Shown here: in pieces, positions 1-5,150 of the stretch
Layout: every line of letters begins with the position of its first letter
How positions within the stretch are numbered: position 1 is the stretch's first letter
Assembly: GCA_018058125.1 (NCBI GenBank)
Contig: JAGPCH010000129.1
Span: forward strand, 1 to 5,514
DNA from: Ignavibacteria bacterium
GTDB taxonomy: Bacteria > Bacteroidota > Ignavibacteria > Tepidaquicellales > Tepidaquicellaceae
Direction: 5' to 3'
DNA length: 5,514 bases
Made by a program: the position numbers and the translations under genes
The notes under the pieces: model-generated
Told to the model about the DNA's origin: nothing
Database searches by the model: none
Seen by the model: the letters and a program-made list of their open reading frames with translations, nothing else

Positions 1-120
1 CTATTCTACAGTTTTATAAAAAGCTTTGAACAGAGTTGATTACAAAAAAGAAATAGAGTTAATTTTTTGTTTTAAATAATGAAAATTTGCCACACACATA
101 TTTTAAATTCTTAACTTAAT

Positions 121-148
121 GGCATTGGGGGTCAGGGGAGAGGGCTGG
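121..148 (+). other. G-run patch in AT-rich intergenic DNA
   Basis: Runs of five, four, three and two guanines follow each other at 127-131, 135-138, 142-144 and 147-148, separated by 2-3 bases. This contrasts sharply with the surrounding AT-rich DNA. Only three runs reach three Gs, so a canonical three-tier quadruplex is not available; a two-tier one is possible. The adjoining CTTAACTTAATGGCATT stretch could belong to the same dispersed element. No function is claimed. Confidence 0.4.
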
Positions 149-203
149 TATTAAACTTTATCATAATTAGTTTACGATTGAAGAAACTATTCGATATATT
201 TTT

Positions 204-211
204 AAAGGGAG
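204..211 (+). promoter_or_regulatory. Shine-Dalgarno of the 26-codon ORF
   Basis: AAAGGGAG lies nine bases before the ATG at 221. It is the main reason for treating this very short frame as a former or real translation start and not chance. Confidence 0.5.
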
Positions 212-220
212 TTGACGATT

Positions 221-301
221 ATGAATAAAGATGATAAAAGACCAACCTACCACTATGGTGCAGAAAAAAGCACTTTCATACTTGCAAAAAGGGTTTATTA
301 A
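221..301 (+). pseudogene. 26-codon ORF, possible 5' remnant of a DUF559-type protein
   Basis: An ATG at 221 opens a 26-residue frame ending in TAA at 299-301. It is preceded by a good Shine-Dalgarno, AAAGGGAG at 204-211, nine bases upstream, so it has a real translation-start signature. The peptide contains TYHYGAEKSTFILAKR, which resembles the N-terminal lead-in (roughly YGA-x-x-x-x-F-x-x-AK-x-L/V-R) of DUF559 endonuclease-like proteins, usually 110-130 residues long. The rest of that domain, including the EKxLW region, is absent because a stop follows immediately. The simplest reading is a gene start left after deletion of the body. It could also be a genuine small peptide. It runs convergent to the GlmU-like gene. 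The family link is from memory of the motif and is moderate to weak. Confidence 0.4.
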
Positions 302-319
302 CTTTACAAACTTTACAAA
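300..319. repeat. Short tandem duplication of a CTTTACAAA unit
   Basis: The 9-base unit CTTTACAAA occurs twice head to tail at 302-310 and 311-319, directly after the stop of the 26-codon ORF and just outside the stop of the GlmU-like gene. It may mark a slippage or deletion junction. No terminator-like hairpin is clear in this gap. Confidence 0.45.
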
Positions 320-324
320 CTCAA

Positions 325-1605
325 CTAACCGCCCTTCGAGTAATACCCCATCAGTTTCGCATACTCAGCGTTCATATCAATTCCTCTTCGCTTCATGACT
401 ATTTTAGCGGTTTCAACCGCTTTTACCAGTTCATAAGCTGTCGACTTCCTGCCGGATTCATTCCATGAAAAAGATCTAAGGATCTTTGGCGGAAATCCGC
501 TGCCGAATATATTTGCAAAGATTCCGGTAATGGTTCCGGTGTTTAGCATTGTGTTTATTGAGGTCTTCGTGTGATCACCGATTATGCTGCCCAGGAACTG
601 CATTCCGGTTTCAATCTCATTTCCATTCAAACGGATCTTTATTTTGGAATAATTATTATTCAGATCACTGGTTACCGTATCAGCTCCGAGATTCACAAAC
701 GGACAAATATAAGAATGACCAATGAATCCGTCATGCTGCTTATTCACATAAGAATGTAAAACCGACTCGGCTATTTCACCTGCAACTTTCGAATGCTCTC
801 CTATCACACACGGACCGTATATCTTCGTTCCGCTTTTTATCGTAACGTTTTTACCGATGAAGACAGGTCCTTTGATGAATGTAAATGGTTCGATCACAGT
901 ATTCTCACCGATCAATATTTTTCCGCCGGAAGCATCAAGCACTACATCAGGATAAACATTCACATTATCAGAAACCAGTATTGCTTTTTCATTAATAAAA
1001 CTTTCACTGTTTTTTATTCTCTTGAATTTCTTTGCCTGCTTTGCTTTCAGAAAACACTCTATGTCATCTTCAAGTCCGTTATTCAGTAAGTGTCCGATTA
1101 TATCCCAGGAGTAATTTATTACTTTAATTCCTTCCGTATCACTTACATCAATTTTAATAAAACCGCTCTTTTCAAAGAATTCAATATCAAATAAATTCAA
1201 ATTACCTGAGACAACAATGCTTTCAACCCTCTCCTTTAAAATGCCGGCATTGCTTTTTGTAATGTAAGCCGCAACAGGTTCGTTGTTGAATACATAGTAA
1301 GAATTCTTTTTCTTTTTAGAAATTAATTTGGTAAGTGAATCCTCACTGAATATTACTTTTCCATTCAGAAGCAGATAATCATCCTTTGATATGCTGTTTA
1401 TTTCTTTGGTATGAATTTCTTTCATATAAGCAGCAAGAATATTCCGGCAGTGAAGAGAAATGTCGAACTTACTTGCGAGAATGGATTCATACCGTTCGAG
1501 AATAGTATTCGCTCCGCACTTAATGTCATAAGTTCCCCTCAGCATATTCAGCGGATAAAGATTTTTGTAAGAAGTATCTTCGAATATTAAAATTTTCATG
1601 CTCAT
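325..1605 (-). CDS. GlmU-like sugar nucleotidyltransferase / left-handed beta-helix acyltransferase
   Basis: The 426-residue protein has an N-terminal nucleotidyltransferase-like domain (about residues 3-200, NTP_transf_4 type) with the signature LRGTYDIKCG at 22-31 and LLLNGKVIF at 78-86. A C-terminal left-handed beta-helix follows (about 205-370) with hexapeptide-type repeats such as LIGENTVIEP and FIGKNVTIKSG. The diagnostic block of the family is present: KQHDGFIGHSY at 289-299, NLGADTVTSDLNNNY at 305-319 and IGDHTKTSINTMLNTGT at 342-358. This is the alternative bacterial GlmU-like family typical of Bacteroidota and relatives. It is inferred to make UDP-GlcNAc or a related nucleotide sugar in the cytoplasm, with H291 a candidate acyltransferase residue by position in the block. 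The frame is intact and full length. The first of two near-adjacent ATGs is chosen because AAAAGAG (1614-1620) sits eight bases before it. It lies 87 bp after rpmE, separated by a terminator. Exact substrate is not provable from sequence. Confidence 0.92.
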   Translation of the reverse strand: MSMKILIFEDTSYKNLYPLNMLRGTYDIKCGANTILERYESILASKFDISLHCRNILAAYMKEIHTKEINSISKDDYLLLNGKVIFSEDSLTKLISKKKKNSYYVFNNEPVAAYITKSNAGILKERVESIVVSGNLNLFDIEFFEKSGFIKIDVSDTEGIKVINYSWDIIGHLLNNGLEDDIECFLKAKQAKKFKRIKNSESFINEKAILVSDNVNVYPDVVLDASGGKILIGENTVIEPFTFIKGPVFIGKNVTIKSGTKIYGPCVIGEHSKVAGEIAESVLHSYVNKQHDGFIGHSYICPFVNLGADTVTSDLNNNYSKIKIRLNGNEIETGMQFLGSIIGDHTKTSINTMLNTGTITGIFANIFGSGFPPKILRSFSWNESGRKSTAYELVKAVETAKIVMKRRGIDMNAEYAKLMGYYSKGG

Positions 1606-1613
1606 ATTGTTAA

Positions 1614-1620
1614 CTCTTTT
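1614..1620 (-). promoter_or_regulatory. Shine-Dalgarno of the GlmU-like gene
   Basis: On the minus strand AAAAGAG precedes the ATG at 1605 by eight bases. The alternative ATG two codons later (1599) would have 14 bases of spacing, so the motif favours the first ATG. Confidence 0.5.
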
Positions 1621-1632
1621 ATTTAGTTTAAT

Positions 1633-1665
1633 AAAATAAAAAAAGCCAATATTATATATTGGCTT
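1633..1665 (-). terminator. Intrinsic terminator after rpmE
   Basis: A perfect 10-bp stem (AAGCCAATAT, 1643-1652, pairing with 1656-1665) closes a 3-base loop. On the minus strand it is followed by a run of T, one A and four more T (down to 1633). It lies 28 bases beyond the rpmE stop and 27 bases before the GlmU-like ATG, so it would end most rpmE transcripts and leave the downstream gene dependent on its own promoter or on read-through. Confidence 0.88.
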
Positions 1666-1692
1666 AAGAATTATTATAAAAACAGATTAATA

Positions 1693-1929
1693 TTATGAAA
1701 CTGTCTCAGTTTTTTTCATTTTGTCACCATATCTCTTGTTGAATTTTTCAACTCTACCGGCTGTATCTACGATTTTCTGTGTTCCGGTGAAGAACGGGTG
1801 GCACTGTGAGCAGATCTCTACTTTTATTTCAGGAACTGTCGAACGGGTAGTAAATAAAACTCCTTTATTCTCTCCGCAGTTACAGACCACATTGCATTTA
1901 TAATACTTAGGGTGAAATCCCTTTTTCAT
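1693..1929 (-). CDS. rpmE: 50S ribosomal protein L31, zinc-binding type
   Basis: This 78-residue protein is a full-length L31, a component of the large ribosomal subunit that helps bridge it to the small one. The start [10 protein letters not shown] and the core [20 protein letters not shown] followed by VEKFNKRYG are characteristic. Four cysteines, C16, C18, C40 and C43, match the zinc-ligand pattern of C-plus L31 proteins, so this is the zinc-containing form and not the cysteine-less paralogue induced in zinc limitation. The insert before the C40 region ([14 protein letters not shown]) is slightly longer than in E. coli. The ATG at 1929 has a strong ribosome-binding site. An intrinsic terminator follows the stop, so the gene is probably monocistronic. 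Confidence 0.97.
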   Translation of the reverse strand: MKKGFHPKYYKCNVVCNCGENKGVLFTTRSTVPEIKVEICSQCHPFFTGTQKIVDTAGRVEKFNKRYGDKMKKTETVS

Positions 1930-1936
1930 TTGGTTA

Positions 1937-1943
1937 CCTCTTT
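1937..1943 (-). promoter_or_regulatory. Shine-Dalgarno of rpmE
   Basis: On the minus strand AAAGAGG lies seven bases upstream of the ATG at 1929. This fixes the start of L31 and shows that this organism uses Shine-Dalgarno sequences at least for some highly expressed genes. Confidence 0.65.
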
Positions 1944-1960
1944 CTGTATAATTTTATGCA

Positions 1961-1989
1961 AAAATATCAATTTGAGGTCTGAGATTCAA
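1961..1989 (-). promoter_or_regulatory. Candidate rpmE promoter
   Basis: Read on the minus strand, TTGAAT (1984-1989) and TATTTT (1961-1966) are separated by 17 bases, resembling a housekeeping -35/-10 pair. Initiation a few bases downstream would give a leader of roughly 25 nt containing the Shine-Dalgarno. In such AT-rich DNA, partial matches occur by chance, so this is tentative. Confidence 0.3.
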
Positions 1990-2076
1990 TAGAGAATTAA
2001 TTTTAAGTATAAAAAACATAAAGAAAATATAAATTGCCGCTTTTAGTTTATTTTAATATTTTATGTATAATTATAA

Positions 2077-2154
2077 ACTTTTAAGAGTCTTGCTTCTTTA
2101 AGCATCAGTTATAATTATCCTAAATATTCAGATGCCGCTTCAACACTTTACGCT
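2077..2154 (+). pseudogene. In-frame coding extension upstream of the first ATG, without a start codon
   Basis: The reading frame of the following T9SS cargo gene stays open for 26 codons before its first ATG, back to a TAA at 2074-2076. It has no ATG, GTG or TTG in frame. The residues from about 2113 on, including NYPKYSDAASTLYA, read smoothly into MYSCYESL and have the small-residue and aromatic spacing of an alpha-helical TPR-like repeat. This suggests genuine coding sequence whose 5' part has been removed. Upstream of 2077 all frames are rich in stops. Confidence 0.55.
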
Positions 2155-3117
2155 ATGTATAGTTGCTATGAGTCTCTTGATACAAACAATGGACAAAACT
2201 ACAGACAACCATTATATCAGGACATTGTAGATTATCTGAATGCGAAAATATTGTCAACTGAATTTGATAATAATATAGAATTTATGGATAATGCTTATCA
2301 AATTATTCTAATGGCGGAAAGCATAATTGATTTGAATTCTGCTGCAGGAGGATATGAATTTCTTGCCTTCAATCATCCCGATCCGGATATAAGATTAGCA
2401 GCGTCTTGGAATTATGCAGAGATAGAGGAGTTATTGAATTTGGGTAATGGAGGCGGAACTCAATTTCAAATTTCAAATGACAAATTACAAATGGAAAAAC
2501 TTTGGGAACTGAAAGAACTTCAGAGATTACATGAAATTATTGCAAATGATCCGGTGATGAGTAAGATGAAAAAGTCTTTTGAAAAAACTTCCAATTCGAA
2601 AAAAGATAGTTTTGAAAAGCAATTGGATGAAGACAAGATATCGGGAGATCGTTCTGAAAATTCCAAACCTCTCCAAATGCAGGTAAAAGAAAGTGAGCTT
2701 GACAAAATAAAATTTGATAAAGCAAAAAGAAATATATACGATGCAAAAACATTAAATAAAAAAGATAGAGAAAAAAGGATGATGGAAGATTTTGCAATTA
2801 CTACGTTGGAAGCAAGGAATGAAAAGTTAAACATTGGTAATCTACAGATTCCATTACAATATACACTGGGACAAAACTACCCTAATCCTTTTAATCCAAC
2901 AACAAATTTGGAATATGCCATTTCAGAATTGGGATTTGTTTCTTTAAAAATATATGATATGTTAGGAAAAGAAGTGAAAATATTAGTTAATGAGACTAAG
3001 ACTGCGGGAAAATATACAGTCTCTTTTGACGGTTCTAATCTTCCGAGCGGAATATATTTTTATAAGATCAAAGCGGGGGATTTTAATCAGGTAAAAAGGA
3101 TGACATTGTTAAAATAA
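2155..3117 (+). CDS. T9SS type A sorting-domain protein, probably 5'-truncated
   Basis: From the first ATG the frame encodes 320 residues. Residues 1-100 look alpha-helical (MYSCYESL, then HPDPDIRLAASWNYAEIEELL), like the end of a helical-repeat domain. Residues about 105-225 are a lysine- and glutamate-rich, probably coiled or disordered linker. Residues 236-320 are a Por-type secretion C-terminal sorting domain: YTLGQNYPNPFNPTTNLEY, then VSLKIYDMLGKEV, then LPSGIYFYKIKAG and a final KRMTLLK. Such domains direct secretion across the outer membrane by the type IX system and are cleaved or anchored at the surface. However, T9SS cargo needs an N-terminal Sec signal peptide, and none is present. 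The open frame also continues 78 bp upstream without a start codon, and no ribosome-binding site precedes 2155. It is therefore most likely the C-terminal remnant of a larger secreted protein. A heptamer DNA repeat lies in the linker at 2461-2494. An intrinsic terminator follows the stop. Confidence 0.82.
   Translation: MYSCYESLDTNNGQNYRQPLYQDIVDYLNAKILSTEFDNNIEFMDNAYQIILMAESIIDLNSAAGGYEFLAFNHPDPDIRLAASWNYAEIEELLNLGNGGGTQFQISNDKLQMEKLWELKELQRLHEIIANDPVMSKMKKSFEKTSNSKKDSFEKQLDEDKISGDRSENSKPLQMQVKESELDKIKFDKAKRNIYDAKTLNKKDREKRMMEDFAITTLEARNEKLNIGNLQIPLQYTLGQNYPNPFNPTTNLEYAISELGFVSLKIYDMLGKEVKILVNETKTAGKYTVSFDGSNLPSGIYFYKIKAGDFNQVKRMTLLK
2461..2494 (+). repeat. CAAATNN heptamer array inside a coding region
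   Basis: Four consecutive heptamers, CAAATTT, CAAATGA, CAAATTA and CAAATGG (2467-2494), preceded by a partial unit CAATTT, encode the linker peptide QFQISNDKLQME of the T9SS cargo gene. The same heptamer family occurs in the opposite orientation at 3612-3639. Because 28 is not a multiple of 3, the array reads different residues per unit, and the reading frame stays open through it. Confidence 0.65.
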
Positions 3118-3146
3118 AATTTGATTTTTTTATGTAATTATTCTAT

Positions 3147-3179
3147 ACCCGGAGAAAGTCCTCTCCGGGTTTTCTATTT
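3147..3179 (+). terminator. Intrinsic terminator of the T9SS cargo gene
   Basis: A perfect 9-bp stem, ACCCGGAGA (3147-3155) pairing with TCTCCGGGT (3162-3170), encloses a 6-base loop. It is followed by TTTCTATTT on the plus strand. It lies about 30 bases after the stop at 3117. Its intactness suggests the truncated gene once sat in a normal transcription unit. Confidence 0.82.
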
Positions 3180-3193
3180 GTCCGTCTTAGATG

Positions 3194-3474
3194 TTTCATT
3201 TGTAAATGTAAGTTCAGATTATCAATGGTAGCTCTCTCATTTGAAGTTGAAAAGTTCAAAATGTAAGTTGTAGCAGTCTCATTTGAAGTTGAAAAGTTCA
3301 AAATGTAAGTTGTAGCAGTCTCATTTGAAGTTGAAAAGTTCAAAATGTAAGTTGTAGCAGTCTCATTTGAAGTTGAAAAGTTCAAAATGTAAATTGTAGC
3401 TGTCTCGTTTGAAGTTGAAAAGTCCGGAATGTAAGTTGTAGCTGCCTCGTTTGAAGTTGAAAAGTCCGGATTGT
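3194..3474. repeat. 42-bp tandem repeat (minisatellite), about 6.5 copies
   Basis: Units of 42 bp beginning TCTCATTTGAAGTTG start at 3235, 3277, 3319, 3361 and 3403, with a partial one at 3445 and a degenerate 41-bp one at 3194. The copies at 3235, 3277 and 3319 are identical. The copy at 3361 differs at two positions. The copies at 3403 and 3445 share CTCG for CTCA and TCCGGA for TTCAAA. Since 42 is a multiple of three, the minus strand has a long open frame with a 14-residue period (NFSTSNETATTYIL), but no proper start or ribosome-binding site supports it. The plus strand has a stop in every unit. It lies in the convergent gap between the T9SS cargo gene and the porin gene. Confidence 0.93.
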
Positions 3475-3594
3475 CAAATTTTACCGGAGGTTAGTATATT
3501 TATTAATACCACTCGTCAAAGTTTCCCCGATGTTGTTTGGTAAGGACACTGTAGACCACGCCGGAAGAGAATATTTTCGTACACGTAACTTATT
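3475..3594. other. Intergenic DNA between the minisatellite and the palindromes, no gene seen
   Basis: No supported gene, RNA or terminator is visible. All frames are closed at short distances. The stretch is less AT-rich than its flanks, notably around 3520-3575. It may be part of a dispersed repeat with the adjoining minisatellite and palindromes, but that cannot be decided from this window. Confidence 0.4.
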
Positions 3595-3664
3595 TCCGTC
3601 GCGACGGATTGTAATTTGCAATTTGTAATTTGTAATTTATTCCTCTCTACTCCGCCGCGGCGGA
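3595..3664. repeat. Twin 14-bp palindromes flanking a heptamer array
   Basis: TCCGTCGCGACGGA (3595-3608) and TCCGCCGCGGCGGA (3651-3664) are both perfect palindromes and differ at only two complementary positions. They bracket 42 bp that contain four heptamers of the CAAATNN family in inverse orientation (TAATTTG, CAATTTG, TAATTTG, TAATTTA at 3612-3639). Each palindrome can fold on itself, and the two can also pair with each other with G-U wobble at the differing sites. The arrangement resembles a REP- or MITE-like composite element. It begins eight bases after the stop of the porin gene. No T-run follows either palindrome, so a standard intrinsic terminator is not supported. Confidence 0.75.
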
Positions 3665-3672
3665 CTATATAC

Positions 3673-4917
3673 TTAAAAATTATACTGCATCATAAACTCC
3701 ATCCTGTTTGAAGTTGCAAACTGCCCGTTTTGATTTACTCTTTTTCCATAACAATACTCTAATGCGATCTGTGCTGATGGAAGGAAATTCCAGAATACAT
3801 TACCTGTGAATTGTTGGGCATAATTGTAATAAGTAGGGGAGTTGAAATTATCCGGCTGAACTTTTACCTGCGAATACATTAATGTTGTAAAAAAGTTTGG
3901 ATTGAAATTGTATTGTAATGCGCCGTAATATGCATAAGCTGGCAAAGCTGCAAGCTGTCCGGGCTGACCGGATACAGGCACTGCATTCAGATCATCAATA
4001 CTGAGATCCTGTACATAATTTCCTATGCCATTACCGTACAATCCCTGAAAAAATATCTGAGCTTTTTTCGTGAAGCCTATATTGCCTGTAAGTGAAACTG
4101 CTCCGGCTGTAATATTATCATTTAGGTTTAATGTATCATTCCGGTAAAGAAGGTTTCTGAATATTCCCGAAAGCCGAATATGACTTTCATCAAAATTATA
4201 TTGGACATATGCAGGGATATCGGGTACGGTTTGTTTCAGATTTATTGTATTCGGATAATTAGTTGTGAATTGAGGCATTTCAGCGCTTATGGCAAACATC
4301 CAGTCTTCAGATAAATTATATTTGTATCTTAACAACGGATTAAGAACTTCTGACATTGCATTTAATCCAACATAATTAACAGTCACCGGCCATGATGAGG
4401 CATCTGAAAAAGTACTCCAGTTCTCTCCGAATTCAAATCCGAAATATTTCACATACACCTGAAATAAACTGAATGAATTTTCCGGACCTCTGAAATTAGC
4501 GCTTACATAACCTACAAGATTTCCATGATTGGTTTTATTAATTACTTTAAAATATAAAAGTGAAGTGTTGGCATACATTTGATATTGAGAACACTGAAGT
4601 GAATCCTTAGGGACATCAATGTCATAAGTAACGAAATCAATATTGTCATCTATTCCGTCAAAGTCTGAAGAAGCTGTTAAATTAAAATATCCTCCGATAC
4701 CTAATGAGAATTTTCCGCCGGGAGAAGTTAATACAAAACTTGGTATCTCTGAATTTCGAAACCATTCGCTTTGCTCTTCCCGGAAATGCGATAAGGCAGT
4801 GTCATTTTTGTTCTTCCCATGAATGAATTTAATACCGGCAGAATCCTGCTGTGAATAAATCAAACAGTTTATTGAGAAAATAAATATAATTATAAAGAGT
4901 GATATAAGACTTTTCAT
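3673..4917 (-). CDS. Outer-membrane beta-barrel porin, DcaP-like
   Basis: The 414-residue protein starts with a Sec signal peptide: MKSLIS, then a hydrophobic stretch to about residue 20, with likely cleavage near YSQ-QDSAG at 21-24. C18 is preceded by SIN, which is not a good lipobox, so a lipoprotein is unlikely. After a short linker, FSLGIGGYFNLTASSDFDG at about 70-88 begins the barrel. The rest is alternating beta strands with aromatic girdles, and the chain ends MQYNF with a terminal Phe, the usual signal for BAM-mediated insertion. FEFGENWSTFSD (161-172) and NPLLRYKY (193-200), followed by FAISAEMP, match the constriction-region pattern of DcaP-type porins (G-x-x-WSTF, later R-x-x-x-RY-like). 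Passive uptake of small, probably anionic, solutes is inferred. The frame is intact. No Shine-Dalgarno precedes the ATG. It is separated from lon upstream by 233 bp, so it probably has its own promoter. Confidence 0.82.
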   Translation of the reverse strand: MKSLISLFIIIFIFSINCLIYSQQDSAGIKFIHGKNKNDTALSHFREEQSEWFRNSEIPSFVLTSPGGKFSLGIGGYFNLTASSDFDGIDDNIDFVTYDIDVPKDSLQCSQYQMYANTSLLYFKVINKTNHGNLVGYVSANFRGPENSFSLFQVYVKYFGFEFGENWSTFSDASSWPVTVNYVGLNAMSEVLNPLLRYKYNLSEDWMFAISAEMPQFTTNYPNTINLKQTVPDIPAYVQYNFDESHIRLSGIFRNLLYRNDTLNLNDNITAGAVSLTGNIGFTKKAQIFFQGLYGNGIGNYVQDLSIDDLNAVPVSGQPGQLAALPAYAYYGALQYNFNPNFFTTLMYSQVKVQPDNFNSPTYYNYAQQFTGNVFWNFLPSAQIALEYCYGKRVNQNGQFATSNRMEFMMQYNF

Positions 4918-5023
4918 AAGTAAAAGTATTTAATGATCTTTTGCCCAAATTAATCAATCACAGGTTTACATATGCCGGTAAACAAATGAATCTAATCTGC
5001 TTCAATTCGTGCGCGAATCAATA
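4918..5023 (-). other. Upstream region of the porin gene
   Basis: This AT-rich leader must carry the porin promoter if the gene is transcribed independently of lon. On the minus strand TTAATTTG lies about 30 bases before the ATG and is one base off the Bacteroidota -7 element TAnnTTTG, but no TTTG -33 element sits at the right distance. Two weak inverted repeats, GTTTAC/GTAAAC (4964-4983) and ATTCG/CGAAT near 5006-5019, are also present. None is convincing alone. Confidence 0.3.
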
Positions 5024-5087
5024 GCTCAAAGAAACTTGTTCTAACAGTTTTAACTGTTTTTAACTTTAAGTTTTAGAGTCTTTGAGC
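5024..5087. repeat. Nested inverted repeat between lon and the porin gene
   Basis: Outer arms GCTCAAAGA (5024-5032) and TCTTTGAGC (5079-5087) are perfect complements. Inside them AAACTT (5032-5037) can pair with AAGTTT (5068-5073), and at the centre AACAGTTTTAACTGTT (5043-5058) is a perfect interrupted palindrome. The whole could fold into a three-part stem. It lies 64 bases past the lon stop, so it may act as a processing or termination structure, but no T-run follows it in the lon direction. Alternatives are an operator or a small miniature element. Confidence 0.55.
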
Positions 5088-5150
5088 CTTAGGGGCAAAT
5101 ATCTGTTAAATGATACCGGATATGAAATTCAGATCAGCTAAAAACGTTAT

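Larger units (their letters stand above)
1..220. other. Intergenic stretch without a recognisable gene
   Basis: No supported gene is visible here. All three plus frames meet a stop within the first 40 bases, so at most about a dozen residues of an upstream plus-strand gene could be present, and nothing in them is recognisable. On the minus strand the longest ATG-started frame near base 99 gives about 19 residues. The stretch is very AT-rich except for the G-run patch at 121-148. With the 26-codon ORF that follows, it forms a gene-poor region of more than 300 bases downstream of the GlmU-like gene. Confidence 0.6.

Noticed and set aside
571..1089. Plus-strand frames opposite the GlmU-like gene
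   Set aside because: They overlap a conserved gene on the other strand and show no domain or ribosome-binding site.
2520..2834. Minus-strand frames opposite the T9SS cargo gene
   Set aside because: The phenylalanine- and leucine-rich peptides are the antisense of the lysine- and glutamate-rich linker, so apparent hydrophobic segments are artefacts.
3143..3385. Minus-strand frame of 80 residues with a 14-residue repeat (NFSTSNETATTYIL)
   Set aside because: It is open only because the 42-bp unit is a multiple of three. It begins at a TTG inside a repeat unit, has no ribosome-binding site and runs through the terminator hairpin of the neighbouring gene.
3194..3474. CRISPR array
   Set aside because: The units are contiguous 42-bp tandem copies with no unique spacers between short repeats, and no cas gene is nearby.
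3651..3664. Intrinsic terminator for the porin gene
   Set aside because: The palindrome is well placed, but on the minus strand it is followed by GTAGAGAGG and not a T-run, so it is better listed as part of a repeat element.
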